This document shows positions 23,982 to 34,902 of a stretch of 64,000 nt of DNA, piece by piece. This DNA comes from Knufia peltigerae (taxonomy: Eukaryota; Ascomycota; Eurotiomycetes; Chaetothyriales; Trichomeriaceae). A program made the position numbers and the translations under genes. The stretch spans positions 248,001 through 312,000 of the forward strand of contig JAPDRN010000012.1 of NCBI GenBank assembly GCA_030247855.1, written 5' to 3'. Every line of letters starts with the position of its first letter. The stretch's first letter is position 1. The notes below the pieces were generated by a model. It saw only the letters and a list, made by a program, of their open reading frames with translations, was not told the DNA's origin and did not search any database.

Positions 23982-24566
23982 CTAGTCGTTACCACTTGGT
24001 GGGATTTCTCCTTCACTTCGTCCCAGATACTCCTTCAAAGGCTTTCCAGCAACTTCAACAGGCTGAGAGTCTTGCAAGATGTATACGACTCTTGTCCACT
24101 CTGTGCTACTCGGGTTCCTCCAGGCGTGATTGGTACCTCGTTGAATGCAAACATCCCCTCGTTGCAAGAGTTGTTTCTCTCCCGAATCCAGAATCAACTC
24201 GATGGATCCCTCGACGACGATGCCGTAATCCAAACTTCGTGTGCGGTGCATCATCGACTCGAACCCGGGGGCGAAATCGACAAATCGCAACACCGTACCA
24301 TTCGGGTTCACGATGCCCATTTTACCGGATGCGAGACGTTGGTCGTGTCTGACAATGTCCACGTCCTTGTTCATCGACACTGGGAATTCAGACGTGGTGA
24401 ACGGCACGTTGAAAGCCATGCCACCGCTGTCGACCGATTGCCATTTCGCCGGTCGTCGCTCTTGGATCGTGGTGTCTCCCGTGGTAGGGTTATGACCGGT
24501 GATGTAAGCCGTCAATCCGGGTAGGTCTTTGGCCAATTGACCTTCCGTGGTTGGACGTGAAGACAT
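23982..24566 (-). CDS. Cupin-fold protein
   Basis: Single exon, 194 aa. The central beta-barrel region shows a cupin pattern: RFVDFAPGFESMMHRTRSLDYGI has the first motif with His and Asp/Tyr positions, followed by VVEGSIELILDSGEKQLLQRGD and the second motif GTNHAWRNPS with His. The first motif departs from the usual HxHxxxE, so metal binding is not certain. Small cupins of this kind recur in fungal metabolite clusters as oxygenases, isomerases or cyclases. It lies between a P450 and, divergently, an extradiol dioxygenase, so a role in the same pathway is likely but unproven. The ATG at 24566 was chosen because the upstream in-frame start is a GTG. Confidence 0.82.
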   Translation of the reverse strand: MSSRPTTEGQLAKDLPGLTAYITGHNPTTGDTTIQERRPAKWQSVDSGGMAFNVPFTTSEFPVSMNKDVDIVRHDQRLASGKMGIVNPNGTVLRFVDFAPGFESMMHRTRSLDYGIVVEGSIELILDSGEKQLLQRGDVCIQRGTNHAWRNPSSTEWTRVVYILQDSQPVEVAGKPLKEYLGRSEGEIPPSGND

Positions 24567-25199
24567 ATCGGTAATCAGTATATGTAACACGTATAGGTAC
24601 TTGAGTCGTCGTGTTTGGTTGGTTTTATTGCGATCTTATTTTCGTAATCTCGCCGTGTCTCAACCTCGTCTTTGCAGCGTACTCTTTTCAGGCCGTCCCC
24701 AGCCTTTTATGATCCCGATTCAGAGCCAGACCCTTGGAGAAAAATATCTCCGACTACCCTCGTCTGAGGCCAACGGAAAGAACCACGAGACCGCTTTGCA
24801 AATAACTCCGGCGGCTGATGGACTGGGTGGCTTGCATTCGACAGATGGGTGGAGACCGAACCAGTTAACGGACCAACCTACGGAACCCCATGTTTCGTGC
24901 CACCATGGACCGGCAATCCCTCTTCTGGCTTCGTACGACTCTCCCTTACTCCAGGATCCAGGCCAAGGAGCCTTCGCCTTTGCTTACTGTGCTCGCATTC
25001 TGGGTCTTTGAAATCTTGCGACCGAGACCGAGAGATAGTGAAGTAGTGAGTGTGGGCGTGTAAGTCTGAGTGGCGGAAAAGACGCCAACCCCAAACTATT
25101 CATATGGTCCCATACATCTCTGCTCTGACATGGAGTACATTATCTTGAGATAAGTGACTTGACTGTCTGTATAAACGTATCTACTCGACCTGAACAACG
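24567..25199. promoter_or_regulatory. Divergent promoter region cupin / extradiol dioxygenase
   Basis: 633 bp between two ATGs in opposite directions. TATAAA at 25170-25175 lies only 25 bp before the dioxygenase ATG. No gene seen. Confidence 0.45.
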
Positions 25200-26381
25200 A
25201 TGGGTATGTCACCCTGGTCCTCTGACTCTTCTCTGTGCATCGCTGACTTTCCAAGGTCTAACACCGGTGCACTTCTTCTCCCATGGGTCCACGCGTATGC
25301 TAGAGGCCGAAACTGAATCTGGGGACTATTGGAGAAAATGTGGTGAAGAGGCACTCGCTCATGGTGTCAAGGGTGTCATTTTGATGGTGAGATTTTGTTA
25401 TCCTGTCTCTTGCCCACCGTACTCTAACATTTTCATTCTAGGGTGCACACTGGGTGAGTTCTTGACGCTTTTCGAGCTGGCAGGACAATTTCTAAGAAGT
25501 CTAGGCATGTTTAGGTGACAAGATCGAAGTCGCAGCAAACCCGAACCCTGGTAAAAGCCCATGTCCATTCGTCGACCCGGCATTGTACAAGGATTGGAAA
25601 CCCAACCCGGATATTGATGGAGCAGAAAGATGTATCTCTATGCTCGCAAAAGAAGGGTTCAATGTCAGTGCAAACAGGGAGTTTGAATGGATTCATGATA
25701 CATTCATGGTGGTACGTCCAGACTTACCTGGGCAAGCAGCTCGACAAATCTCTTGGGACCACAATGCTAATTTCTTGTATCTTGTAGTTGATCAAAATGT
25801 TTCCAGATGCCAGTAAATGTCCACCAACGACCATTGTGTCAATGAACGCTCGTTACGACCCATGGTATCATGTGAAGGTCGGAGCCACCCTCCGTCCCTT
25901 ACGGAAGGAAGGATATCTCCTTATCGGCACTGGAGGAGCCGTCCACAACCTCTACCGTAACTACTGGACCGACATGCTTTTGTACAGGGAGTCACTCGGA
26001 CAAGAAAAACCCCCCGAGTCATGGGCTTTGAATTTCAGACAGGCCACAGAAGACGTCGTCACCAAGAACCGTGGGCCGGCACTCAGAAAGGCCATGATCA
26101 GGTTGATGCAGCATCCGGCGTACCGCGAGGCCCAAGCCACCGACGACCATTGGATGCCTGCTCTGTTCGCGGCCGGTGCGGCGGGTGATTTTGAGGACGA
26201 GGCGGAACCGAACGTCCTCGCGGCAGAGACTTGGGAGTTGCGAAACATGTGTAATTCTCAGTTTACTTTTGGTACTTACACAAATGCCAGTAGCAGTGCT
26301 GGCAAGGGGGATATGGGGTTGTCGTCATCAGATAGAAAGATCAGAGATGCGAGACCAAGGATGGTTACTGCTACGGCTTGA
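25200..26381 (+). CDS. LigB/DODA-type extradiol ring-cleavage dioxygenase
   Basis: Class III, non-haem-metal dioxygenase that opens catechol-like rings beside the diol (4,5-DOPA-dioxygenase branch). Exons 25200-25203, 25256-25386, 25442-25453, 25505-25711, 25788-26381 give 315 aa. Probable metal or active-site histidines are visible in FFSHGST (His11), GAHW (His48), WIHDTFM (His113), GGAVHNLYRN and TDDHWMP. The first coding exon is only ATGG, and exon 3 is a 12-nt micro-exon encoding exactly Gly-Ala-His-Trp, so correct splicing is essential for activity. Fungi normally use intradiol cleavage, so an extradiol enzyme beside two aromatic hydroxylases is informative. The natural substrate is unknown. 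Confidence 0.88.
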
Positions 26382-26727
26382 GTTATTTGATAGTTTCAAC
26401 GGTGACAAGGAACTAGATACGACAATGTTTGACAAATTGATAAGCAAGACAATTGATTCATAAAGTGACCATCTCGACACCGTGAGATCAACAACGGTTT
26501 TGGTTTGGTTACCATCACAAGTATTCGGGTTAGTTGCAATGGATCTTAGAGATTCCGCAGGACAGCGTCGTCTCGAGGGCAGAACTGGACTTGACAGATG
26601 CACCCACAGAGTGTGAGTATGAAGTAAGACTATAGAGACAATGATGCCCCAAATGCCAGTCGACTTATGGTGTATTGTAGACAGTACGTGGGACTTCTCA
26701 AAACCAAACAAAGACCAAACCTAAGAT
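26382..26727. other. Convergent 3' region dioxygenase / ALDH-like gene
   Basis: 346 bp between two stop codons. It probably holds the two 3' UTRs. Nothing else seen. Confidence 0.4.
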
Positions 26728-28427
26728 TTATCGCTTCCTCCAAACTCGAAACAACATGTACGCGCTACCAGTAAGAGCCACGAGGGCAGTAGATCCGACA
26801 ACCATGAATGCTTGATCAAAGAATCCAGAAGATCTTCCATCACCTTGTTTGATGACCGGGAGTGGTTTGTCTACAACCGATCTAGCCCAAGATTCGAGGT
26901 CTTTCATAGATCTAGAAACTGTGAGATTGCGGAAAATGCTTGTCAGATTTGAGGGATGAGCAAGTCTAGGTCGTGGGGACCGGAACAGAACAGACGGATA
27001 ACGTGGAGATGGACTCGGCGGGATCGTCTGATGTTGAGGTGCAAATGGACCGACTGTCATGGCAAAGAGTTAGTGACTGAAAGAACCAAGTGATGGATTG
27101 ACGGTTTTTCGTCAGTACTTGCCCAATAGTTCGGTAGGGATGTGATTCGTGCAAGAAATCCTTGCGTCGGTGTATCTAGAGAGATAGTTTGCTTCGGTTG
27201 GCGCGGCAAAGACATATGAAGCTTGTAGGGGTGTCTTGAGGCTGTTCAATGTCAACGTCAGCGTCTAGTTGCTTGAATGAATTGCTGTAGGGAGGGGACT
27301 TACCCATTACACAAGTCAATTGCATCGTCGAGACTGGTTATTCGACAAACCAAGATGACTCGACCTTCGATACGACGACCTAATGGAGCCTTTTGCCTAA
27401 ATTGTGAAGAGAGAGGTGCATTAGCTTCAGTCAATTCAAAGTCCAGAGCCAAATAACCAGCCCATCATCAACTCACCGATCTTTGACTTCGACAATGTTA
27501 CCACTCGCACCAGACATGACGACCCTGACGCCCTCACTACTCTCGAGCTCCTTCATGATCTGACCAACTCCATCAGATTGAGCTTTGGGGGAGGAGCGCT
27601 GTTGATGATTGATTGTTGAATTACTTGGTTTGGACAATGGTGTGGTCACGGCTTGCACAAGATGAAACAAAAAGTCGTCGGCCACGAATTCATTGACAAG
27701 GACAAGGTCAGGAGCATACGCTGCTCGGCCGTTGAATGAGACTCTCGACGTGCCAATGATGGATGCAGCCTCAGACACATTGGCACTTCGATCGACAATC
27801 GCCACTACCTTTGCAGAGGACGACAAAGTGTCATCGTCCTCTTCGGCCTGAGACACAACTTGACATTTGGACAAAAAGTCCTGGGGTGGTCTTGTGCTGC
27901 TGATGGCAAACACGTCGGAATCCAAAGCTGAAGGCAACATCTTACGAAGCAAGCCCGACACTTGGGCCAATGTCGTTGGGAGCTGTAGACAAATTAGTTT
28001 GAGTTGAATGGCTATAAGTACAATTCAGACATACCTCGACAACGACACAATTACCGGCAGCCAGAGATGCCGTCAAGGCCGAGATGACGGAGTAAAAGAG
28101 GTTCTGCTTGGATGGAATCAGATAGACGATGCCTGTGTTCGTTGTGGTTGCTTTGAGATTCTCCAGGGAATGTTGCTGTTTAATGTCCTCCTCGAGGTTC
28201 AACTCATCGTAATGTGAGCGTAGTTCCGATATGGCCAGGGCGTATTCCAGAGTGACTTCGGCCTCGGTGTGTCCCGTATCTGCGGCGATGGCATCTTTGA
28301 TGTTGGATGATTGTGTTTGGATGATGTTGTAAAGAGAATGAAACGACTTTTGTCGAAACCGGACGGACTGAAGTCTTCCTTCCAAACATGCTATCTCTAA
28401 ACGAGAGAAGGATGATTCTTCTGCCAT
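26728..28427 (-). CDS. Tail-anchored aldehyde-dehydrogenase-like protein lacking catalytic residues
   Basis: ALDH-superfamily fold. Exons 28427-28035, 27982-27477, 27396-27304, 27241-27123, 27053-26728 give 478 aa (an in-frame ATG at 28439 would add four residues). Family blocks include LTASLAAGNCVVVELP and APDLVLVNEFV, and the C-terminal motif HIPTELLVGPFAP is rebuilt only if intron 4 uses a GC donor (GCAAGT). The position of the catalytic Cys (normally GQTC) reads GRAA, giving Ala219, and the ELGG glutamate region is not recognisable, reading SSAKVVAIVD. A hydrophobic segment (ALVALTGSAYMLF) followed by RVWRKR forms a C-terminal membrane anchor. It is therefore probably a non-catalytic scaffold or binding protein of a membrane. 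That interpretation is inference. Confidence 0.85.
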
Positions 28428-29267
28428 TTTTTGAATCATTTGGGATCAGAACCTCTCCAGTTTTTGTAGCTGTCGGTAGGTGTAGGTGGGTGTACAGAGA
28501 GTCTCGTGTATCTTGCACAACACGTTTCGAGTACTTGGGTCTGTACTTCCCAACTATGCCCGGAATGATGAAAATGATTTGGATAAAATGGGCATATCCA
28601 TATTTCTCTGTCTTCTTTCTTGCCGATCTTCTGTATCCGTACAAAAGTAGGTTTACTCGTAATGAATCTGAGGTCAGCTCCTTGACTGTCTTTGCCCGAA
28701 AAAGCACCTGGGAACCTTCGGAAGGGGTTCCGCGTTTTGTAATTGTTACTTGCCCTAGGGACACAGTAAGACTAAAGTCGATGGTGGTGGCCATGAATGG
28801 GGTACGGAAATTGCCACCTGGAAAAAGGGGGTTATGGGGGCCTCTACGGAGGACGGAGTACCTAGAGTTAAGGATCTCCAAGCCCCTTAAGCTTAAGAAT
28901 CACCCCCCGGAATCTGAGCTCTTTTTAACCCCAACTCATTCCGATTAGGCTTGTCAGTCCACCGTTCAATGTCCCATGTGACGGACGATACTCGTGCTTT
29001 CATCGAGGCCGAATACCGATCATCACCGGTACAGGGTCCCAGAGTAACTGGAGTTAGTCCGTGTAAGAAGAGGTGGTTTTATGGATCTGCAGTAACCTAC
29101 CTCGCCATACCTTGTTCGTATCTTACCCTTCAGTCGTATTGTGCTGCTAGGTAGAAATTGTGTCGACTGCGCCCAACTTAGACCTTAGGCGCATTTTTCT
29201 TTTTGGGTGCAACAGGTTACGTTCCTCGATTCGCTCAGAACGTCTTACATGATCCTTTGACACCAAA
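28428..29267. promoter_or_regulatory. Divergent region ALDH-like gene / small membrane-protein gene
   Basis: 840 bp. Overlapping long frames on both strands (about 28204-28948) look like composition artefacts. A CGGAGTACC near-match lies at 28854-28862 and a TTAGGC word at 29185-29190. The promoters of the ALDH-like gene and of the small gene should be here. Confidence 0.4.
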
Positions 29268-29729
29268 ATGGCCAGCACGGAAACAGTGTTGGAACCGACC
29301 ACCCTCCGAGAAACCCTTCGTGTCTACAATGTCCATGAAAGTGGAAGGGAAGAGGCTGAATCGTCTCAACAACAACAGCAACAGCCGCAAGAGCTAAGAG
29401 AGCAACAACGAGGCACAAGAACAAACACAGACCAAGACAGAGAATGGCCTTCGGATTGGAGGAGGATGCCACCATATCGAGAATCGAGTCGGACTCATCG
29501 AGTTTCCGACCGAACTGCTGGACAAGACGCCGTTGAAGGTGCCGTGGTGGTGACCATGTTCAGCGGAGTATGGTTATTGGGGGTGAGTAGACATGATAAA
29601 AAATGAAAGCATGAATCATTGAAGACTGACATGCTATTCAATTCCAAGAACATCAATCGACTATGGCGTGCAACTGCTGGGAAATGGAATGATCAAATCA
29701 TGAGATATCAAGTTGGAGGAGAATGGTAG
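29268..29729 (+). CDS. Small putative membrane protein, unknown function
   Basis: Candidate gene of two exons, 29268-29582 and 29649-29729, separated by a 66-bp GTGAGT...CCAAG intron, giving 131 aa. The ATG has a good AAAATGG context. The N-terminal half is polar and Gln/Arg-rich (a run of six Gln). Next comes a short hydrophobic stretch (GAVVVTMFSGVWLLG) that continues across the splice site into a basic, Trp-containing tail ending GGEW. I do not recognise the family. The stop is 150 bp from the stop of the convergent CocE-type hydrolase. Support is only ORF, splice consensus and composition, so it might be spurious. Confidence 0.5.
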
Positions 29730-29879
29730 AAGATGACGATGAGATGGCCATCGCTCAGTATGGAGTATGTAGGATGAGTTTGATGTACTGGTTACTGACT
29801 GATACACTGCTTGTGGGTCCAACCAAATCTATATTTTATATCTTTCACTGCATAACCACTATCTATACATCTTCACAAT

Positions 29880-31793
29880 TCATGCATTCTTCTTCGTCGG
29901 TACCACAGGCATCAACAACCAATTCTCATAATCCTTTCCGAAATGAACATGATTGTTCCCGGCAAACGTTTCCTGGCTTCTGTCGTCCTTTGAATTGTGT
30001 TCGAACAGTCCAGCACCTTGGGTGTCACCTGAAGAAACTTCAAACACCAGACGGTCACCCTTCGACATGACAACGTTGGTCGGCCAGATCTCGATATCAA
30101 CAGGGTAAACCTCGCCAGGGGCCAGTGGTGAGTAATCGGTAGACAGGTACTCTCGGTGTGGGTGCCACGGAGTTTGATGTCTTGGACTTTTCTCGTTGAC
30201 CTTGCGCAGACCAACCCGAAGCCATCCTTTCGTGATCGGGACGGGATCTCCGACCGTACCGGTGTAGAGGATTTCTTTACCCTCGGCGTTCAAGTGTCGG
30301 ACGGTCAAGAAGAGGTCAATGTCGCTGGGTTTTGTCGTTGAACCTTCTCCAGGGGTAACCGACACGTTCAAATGGGCGACGACGTGACCAGTGAATTCGG
30401 TTTCCTCCGTGAATGGTGCACTGGTAAACTGGACGAGTTGCTGGTTCTTCAAATCTCCCAATGCCTTGTAGGACAATTTGCCCTCTTCTTGGCTAGGCTT
30501 GTCTTGTAGACCTTGCGACGGCGTCAGAAAATACTTTGTGTATCGAGTATCAGGGATGGGCCATTGAGAGCCGTATCTCGTCGGGTAGGCAGTCTCGGCC
30601 GCCGCGTCGTTGAACCCGACATCCCCTACCCTGACCTTGTATCCCACCGTGGGTTGCTCTCCCCTGGACCATCCGAGAGGGTCATTGCCCTTGAGGAAAG
30701 CGTCGAGGAAGCTGTGTTGCATGTCTACGCATTCCTTGGTGTAAAAGGGCAAGTCGTGTCTGCCGGTGACAAACCTGAGGTATTTGTGTTTGGAGCTGGC
30801 ATTCATCCACCCTTCGACGTTGCCTCGGAGGTGCAGCAGGATACCACCCCAGTTGCCTACAGACAGTAGAGGAACCTCGATGTCGGAAATGTCATAGTCC
30901 TTGGTGGCGTAGTATTCGTCGTCCAGAAACCGGTTCTTGACGTTGTCGATGTTTTGGTCGTGACAGTTGGCCCGCAGCTCTTCTTCAGGTAGATTGCCTT
31001 CGATCGTGTCTGGACCCCAATTGCGAGCTGCTCGTCCTGGACGGCCATATTGATTGACGATGACCTATTGATGCCCAATGAGTATGTATGGCTAGATTAT
31101 GCCAGAAACAAGCCCAGTAACTCACCTGACGATTCCACCAGAAATCAATAAAAGTATTACTGAGGATGCCACCATGTCTGCATCGATCCCGGTAATAGTC
31201 ACTCATCCCCTCCCATGGCACGATACAGGCGAGTCCCTTGGGTCGACGAGCCGCCACTCGCCACTGACTGCCGGCGTAGTAACTGATGCCCAACAAACCG
31301 ACCTTACCGGAAGACCATGGTTGTGCGGCGGCCCATTCGATCACATCCTTGAATGCGAGACTGGTGTCTCTGGACATGGTGTTGAGCACACCCGGTGACT
31401 GACCAAGACCGACCTCATCGGCTCGAACAATAGCATATTCATGCTTGGTCCAGTATCCAGGATCGGGAGTCTCCCAAGCCGAATGTGGAGAGTGATGCTC
31501 TTGGGGGACTTCTGCAAAAGACGATGCATGGAAACTGGACCATCTCATAAGCACAAAGAAAGAACCATTCAAAGAGTATATGACACCTACACGGAATAGT
31601 GAACATCCTTGCCATACGGTCCGTATGTCACAAGGACAGGGAATTTGGCACCTTCGGCTGCTTTGGGTCTAAAGATGTTGCAACGAACAATGCCACGACC
31701 TTCGTTCAATGGGATGGTCGCATTCTCCTCATATATGTAATCAAAGGAGGTTGTATCGACCTTGTGAAGGTCATTTCTTATCTTGTTTGGCAT
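29880..31793 (-). CDS. CocE/NonD-type serine hydrolase (peptidase S15 family)
   Basis: Alpha/beta hydrolase related to cocaine esterase, glutaryl-7-ACA acylase and X-Pro dipeptidyl peptidase. It may hydrolyse an ester or amide in the local pathway. Exons 31793-31591, 31534-31126, 31064-29880 give 598 aa. The nucleophile elbow is GLLGISYYAG with Ser152, preceded by VRADEVGLGQSPG, which is typical of the family. The cap region and the C-terminal jelly-roll (FTSAPFTEETEFTGHVVAHLNVS, then PVDIEIWPT) are complete. The predicted Asp and His of the triad lie around GHHD-like RFVTGRHDLP. No signal peptide is seen, so it should be cytosolic. Confidence 0.92.
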
Positions 31794-32299
31794 GGTCTGT
31801 TCAGGAAGATTGTGTCCTTTGGACTTTTGCTGTTGAGTGTGAGGTGAGGACTGTACACAATAATTACCTATTAGCCAGACGGATGGTCACCAACAACAAG
31901 AAACTATCTAGACTCGGTTTTACTCGGTCGAAGTATTCACCCCAAAAAATGTTCTGGAATAGTCGGTCCTAACGAATACTCCCCGATGATGACTTGATGG
32001 GTGGTGATGATTGGATTGGTGCATTGTGCTTTGTTGTCTCGCTCCGCGGCATCCGGAACCCCAAGATGGTGCCATATGCACCACGAGCCGGATTTGCGTA
32101 TCGACCCCTACGGAGAACACAAATTTGCCCTTTTCCGGGGTAGTCCTACCCTTACGAGCCTTAGCCGAGGCTCACAAGGACACCCCTGCTACGGAGTAGT
32201 AGGGAATGGGTGGCGCTGGGGAGACATCTGTTGACTGGTTCGCGTGGTCTACTGGGTTTGCATCCAGAATTTGTGCATTTCAGGTTCATTAATTTTGAT
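31794..32299. other. Intergenic region upstream of CocE-type hydrolase
   Basis: 506 bp with an exact TACGGAGTA word at 32190-32198. It contains the hydrolase promoter. No gene seen. Confidence 0.4.
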
Positions 32300-34902
32300 C
32301 TACTTGATTTCGTTCAAGACCCGAGCCAAAAGCTGAGCAATGTGAACTTTGTGCAGAGACAGAATCCGTTCACCTCGCGCAATGGGCGCTTGTAGTCCCG
32401 ATGGGGTGTGACCACCACTCTCCTCGATAACCGCACCGCACCATAAAACCAGAGTAGCATAATATACAGCGTATGGGACATGAGGAGCTTCATATGGTAA
32501 ACGTCGAGGCTCAGATGTCGAAAAGGAAGCCCGAGGAGGAGGTTGTTGGGGGCCTTGTTGATCCATTTTCGTGGCGGCTGTGAATGCTCCCTCGATAGAG
32601 ATGATCAAGTTCTCAGCATGCCACTGTGCGATTTTGTAATGCCGATCTTGTGTCCACGCGTAGACTTCTCTCGCCGCGAGACTCTTCTTGGGGTCTCGTG
32701 CTGCCGACCCAGGCGCAGAGTGTGCAAAGTTTTGTAGGACTGTAAGGTTGGCGTGTAGCATAATGTTCATCATATGGTAGACAGCAAGACACGAAAAGTC
32801 AACCGTGCCACGGCGAGTACGAAGCCAGGTATCGCAAGCCAGTTCGGCAAAGTCTCGTTTCCACAGAGAAAGACTTTCAACCGAAACATTGTCGGCACCG
32901 TACGTATTCTGGCGTGGATATAAGGCGGGCCAGAGGTGACTTGTCAAGGAAGATAGGGACGCAAGGTCGAATTCGGTGTTTGTGGATGGTAGTGATATGT
33001 GACCGGTATCTGTGAGATTGACTACTTCTTGGTGTAACTGAGTAAGTCGACTGCTGTGTGAATGATGGTCAATAAACGAATCAATATGATGCCATGACAG
33101 TGACGGTGGGCGCTGCATAATAATCGCTCGGTAGCAATCGAGAATATATAACGTCTCGAGTAAGCTATTTGCCATGAATTAGCAGGTACATGTCGTGATC
33201 AATCATTTAATTCCTTACCGTGCTTTGTCGTTGTCTTTTGATGCAAATCTTTTACATGCTGCGCTATATTCTTGAACAGACTTTGAACACATTAGCTTGT
33301 CGATCCCGTGGACCTGACTAGGAGTGGAAGTTACATGGATCAAGTTGCCATGAAAGGCTTCGACAAATTCATAACTTCTCTTGTCACCACTGCAAAGGCC
33401 ATACAGTTCAAGGAGGATAAACTGTACGAGGTTAGGGGATATGCTGCTTTTGATATCAAGAGCAACTTATGCTTACCGTCTTGACCACAGTAAGTTTGTC
33501 ATCAGGGTTTGTCGACAATTCGTCAAGTGAACTTCTGACGTTGAACGAGGCTAACAATAACCGTCGAGCATCGTTGTACATGGATTTTGCTACTTCGGAA
33601 CTGCCAGCTACAGTGCAAAATAATCCACCGATAGCAGCCATGGCGAGAGTATACTCGGCTCGACTTTTCCGGCTTACCGTACAATCTTTGAAGAGCGAGA
33701 AGGTCTGGGGGATATTTCGACGAAAGATTTGTAGGAATACTTTGACAATATCTTTGTTATGGTCGTCCAAGTTTGGTGGCGCCGAATACCACATTTTGCT
33801 GGCCTTGTTGAGGGATGGTGATGGAGCCCTGGACTTCCTGTCAAAGTATTCCTGCATGATGGCTGTGAGGTTCTGCATTGAAGATGAAAGGACATGATCT
33901 AGAAGTGGCGAGTTTGAATCGAAAAAGTTGTCGGTCCAGGCAAAGTCAGACCCATCGAACCAAAACTGGCTGTTCTGTGAAGGACGTTAGGGAAGGTCAG
34001 CGACCAAGTTGGGAGATACGAACCATAGTAGGCATCTGCCAGAAGTCGTTCATGCCATCGCCATCTGGAAGTGGGTACAGCATATCCTCCCCAAGCGACA
34101 GGTTGTTGTCGTTGGTGGCTGTCGGGTCATACACTGGTTGAGCATGAAACTGCATGGATATTGTATTTGGGTAGGTTTGGATTCCTTCCATGGCCGAAGT
34201 CATGGTAGGCGGGACGTCCAAGTTTGGGTGCTGGGTTGCGAAATTGAGGTTTTGCGAACCCTCGTGGTCGGGAGATGCGCTTGCGGTAAATCCGTGGCCA
34301 TTTGGTAGACTGCTGGGTTGATCTTCGTTCCCAAGTTCGGCGTGTGAAGACAGGCTGGGGGCTATTGAAGGCGCCGTCGATGCCGTATAGTGACAGTCTG
34401 AGGTGGTCGACTGGCAAGGACCGCATGGCTCGTTTCCATCGCAGCGCATTTTCCGCCTTCGACAACTGTCGCAAGCAATACGAACTCGCTTGCGACCAGA
34501 GCCTTCTCTGGCGGCATCGTCGGCGCCATGGTCTGAAGGAGCCGCATGGCACTTCTTGACATGTACGGCTTTCACATCAGATCGTTGAAAGGACCTGCGA
34601 CAATAAGGACAACTGAAAGGCTTCTCTTTGGTGTCTGGTTCGTCGAAGAGGTTAAATTAGCGCCTCCAGAAAAGGAACCCTTGTACTTACGGGTTCGTCG
34701 ATGCCTTGCTAGATGTTCGGAACGTGCAAAGCACCGGGAACAGATATCGCACTGGGATGAGAGGTCAGCGGGATGTACCAAAACCGCCGCGGGGAAAATC
34801 TCTGGGTCGCTAATGCTGGCTGGGAGGATCTAGTGGGCTTTATGATCAACCGACCTTCTTGTCCTGACGAACATCAGGAGATGTATGATTGACGTCGGCC
34901 AT
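32300..34902 (-). CDS. Transcription factor with two C2H2 fingers, a Zn2Cys6 cluster and a fungal TF domain
   Basis: Nuclear regulator candidate of the cluster. Exons 34902-34855, 34751-34691, 34634-34024, 33974-33477, 33421-33219, 33164-32300 give 761 aa. C2H2 finger 1 uses C17, C20, H33, H37 and finger 2 uses C45, C48, H61, H66. The Zn2Cys6 cluster uses C91, C94, C101, C107, C110, C117 (CDSCRRRKMRC...CGPC). The middle and C-terminal parts match the fungal-specific TF regulatory domain (LLETLYILDCYRAI, YHMMNIMLHANLTVLQNFA). Fingers 1 and 2 are split by an intron, and both are complete after splicing. Intron 1 contains a CCGCGGGGAAAA element (34789-34800) resembling those upstream of the DGD-like gene. 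Confidence 0.9.

Noticed and set aside
24547..25011. 154-codon plus-strand frame in the cupin/dioxygenase promoter region
   Set aside because: No family-like motif, overlaps the cupin start antisense, no splice support.
28204..28948. Two long frames on opposite strands upstream of the ALDH-like gene
   Set aside because: They mirror each other, have no family signal, and sit over the ALDH-like first exon and its promoter.
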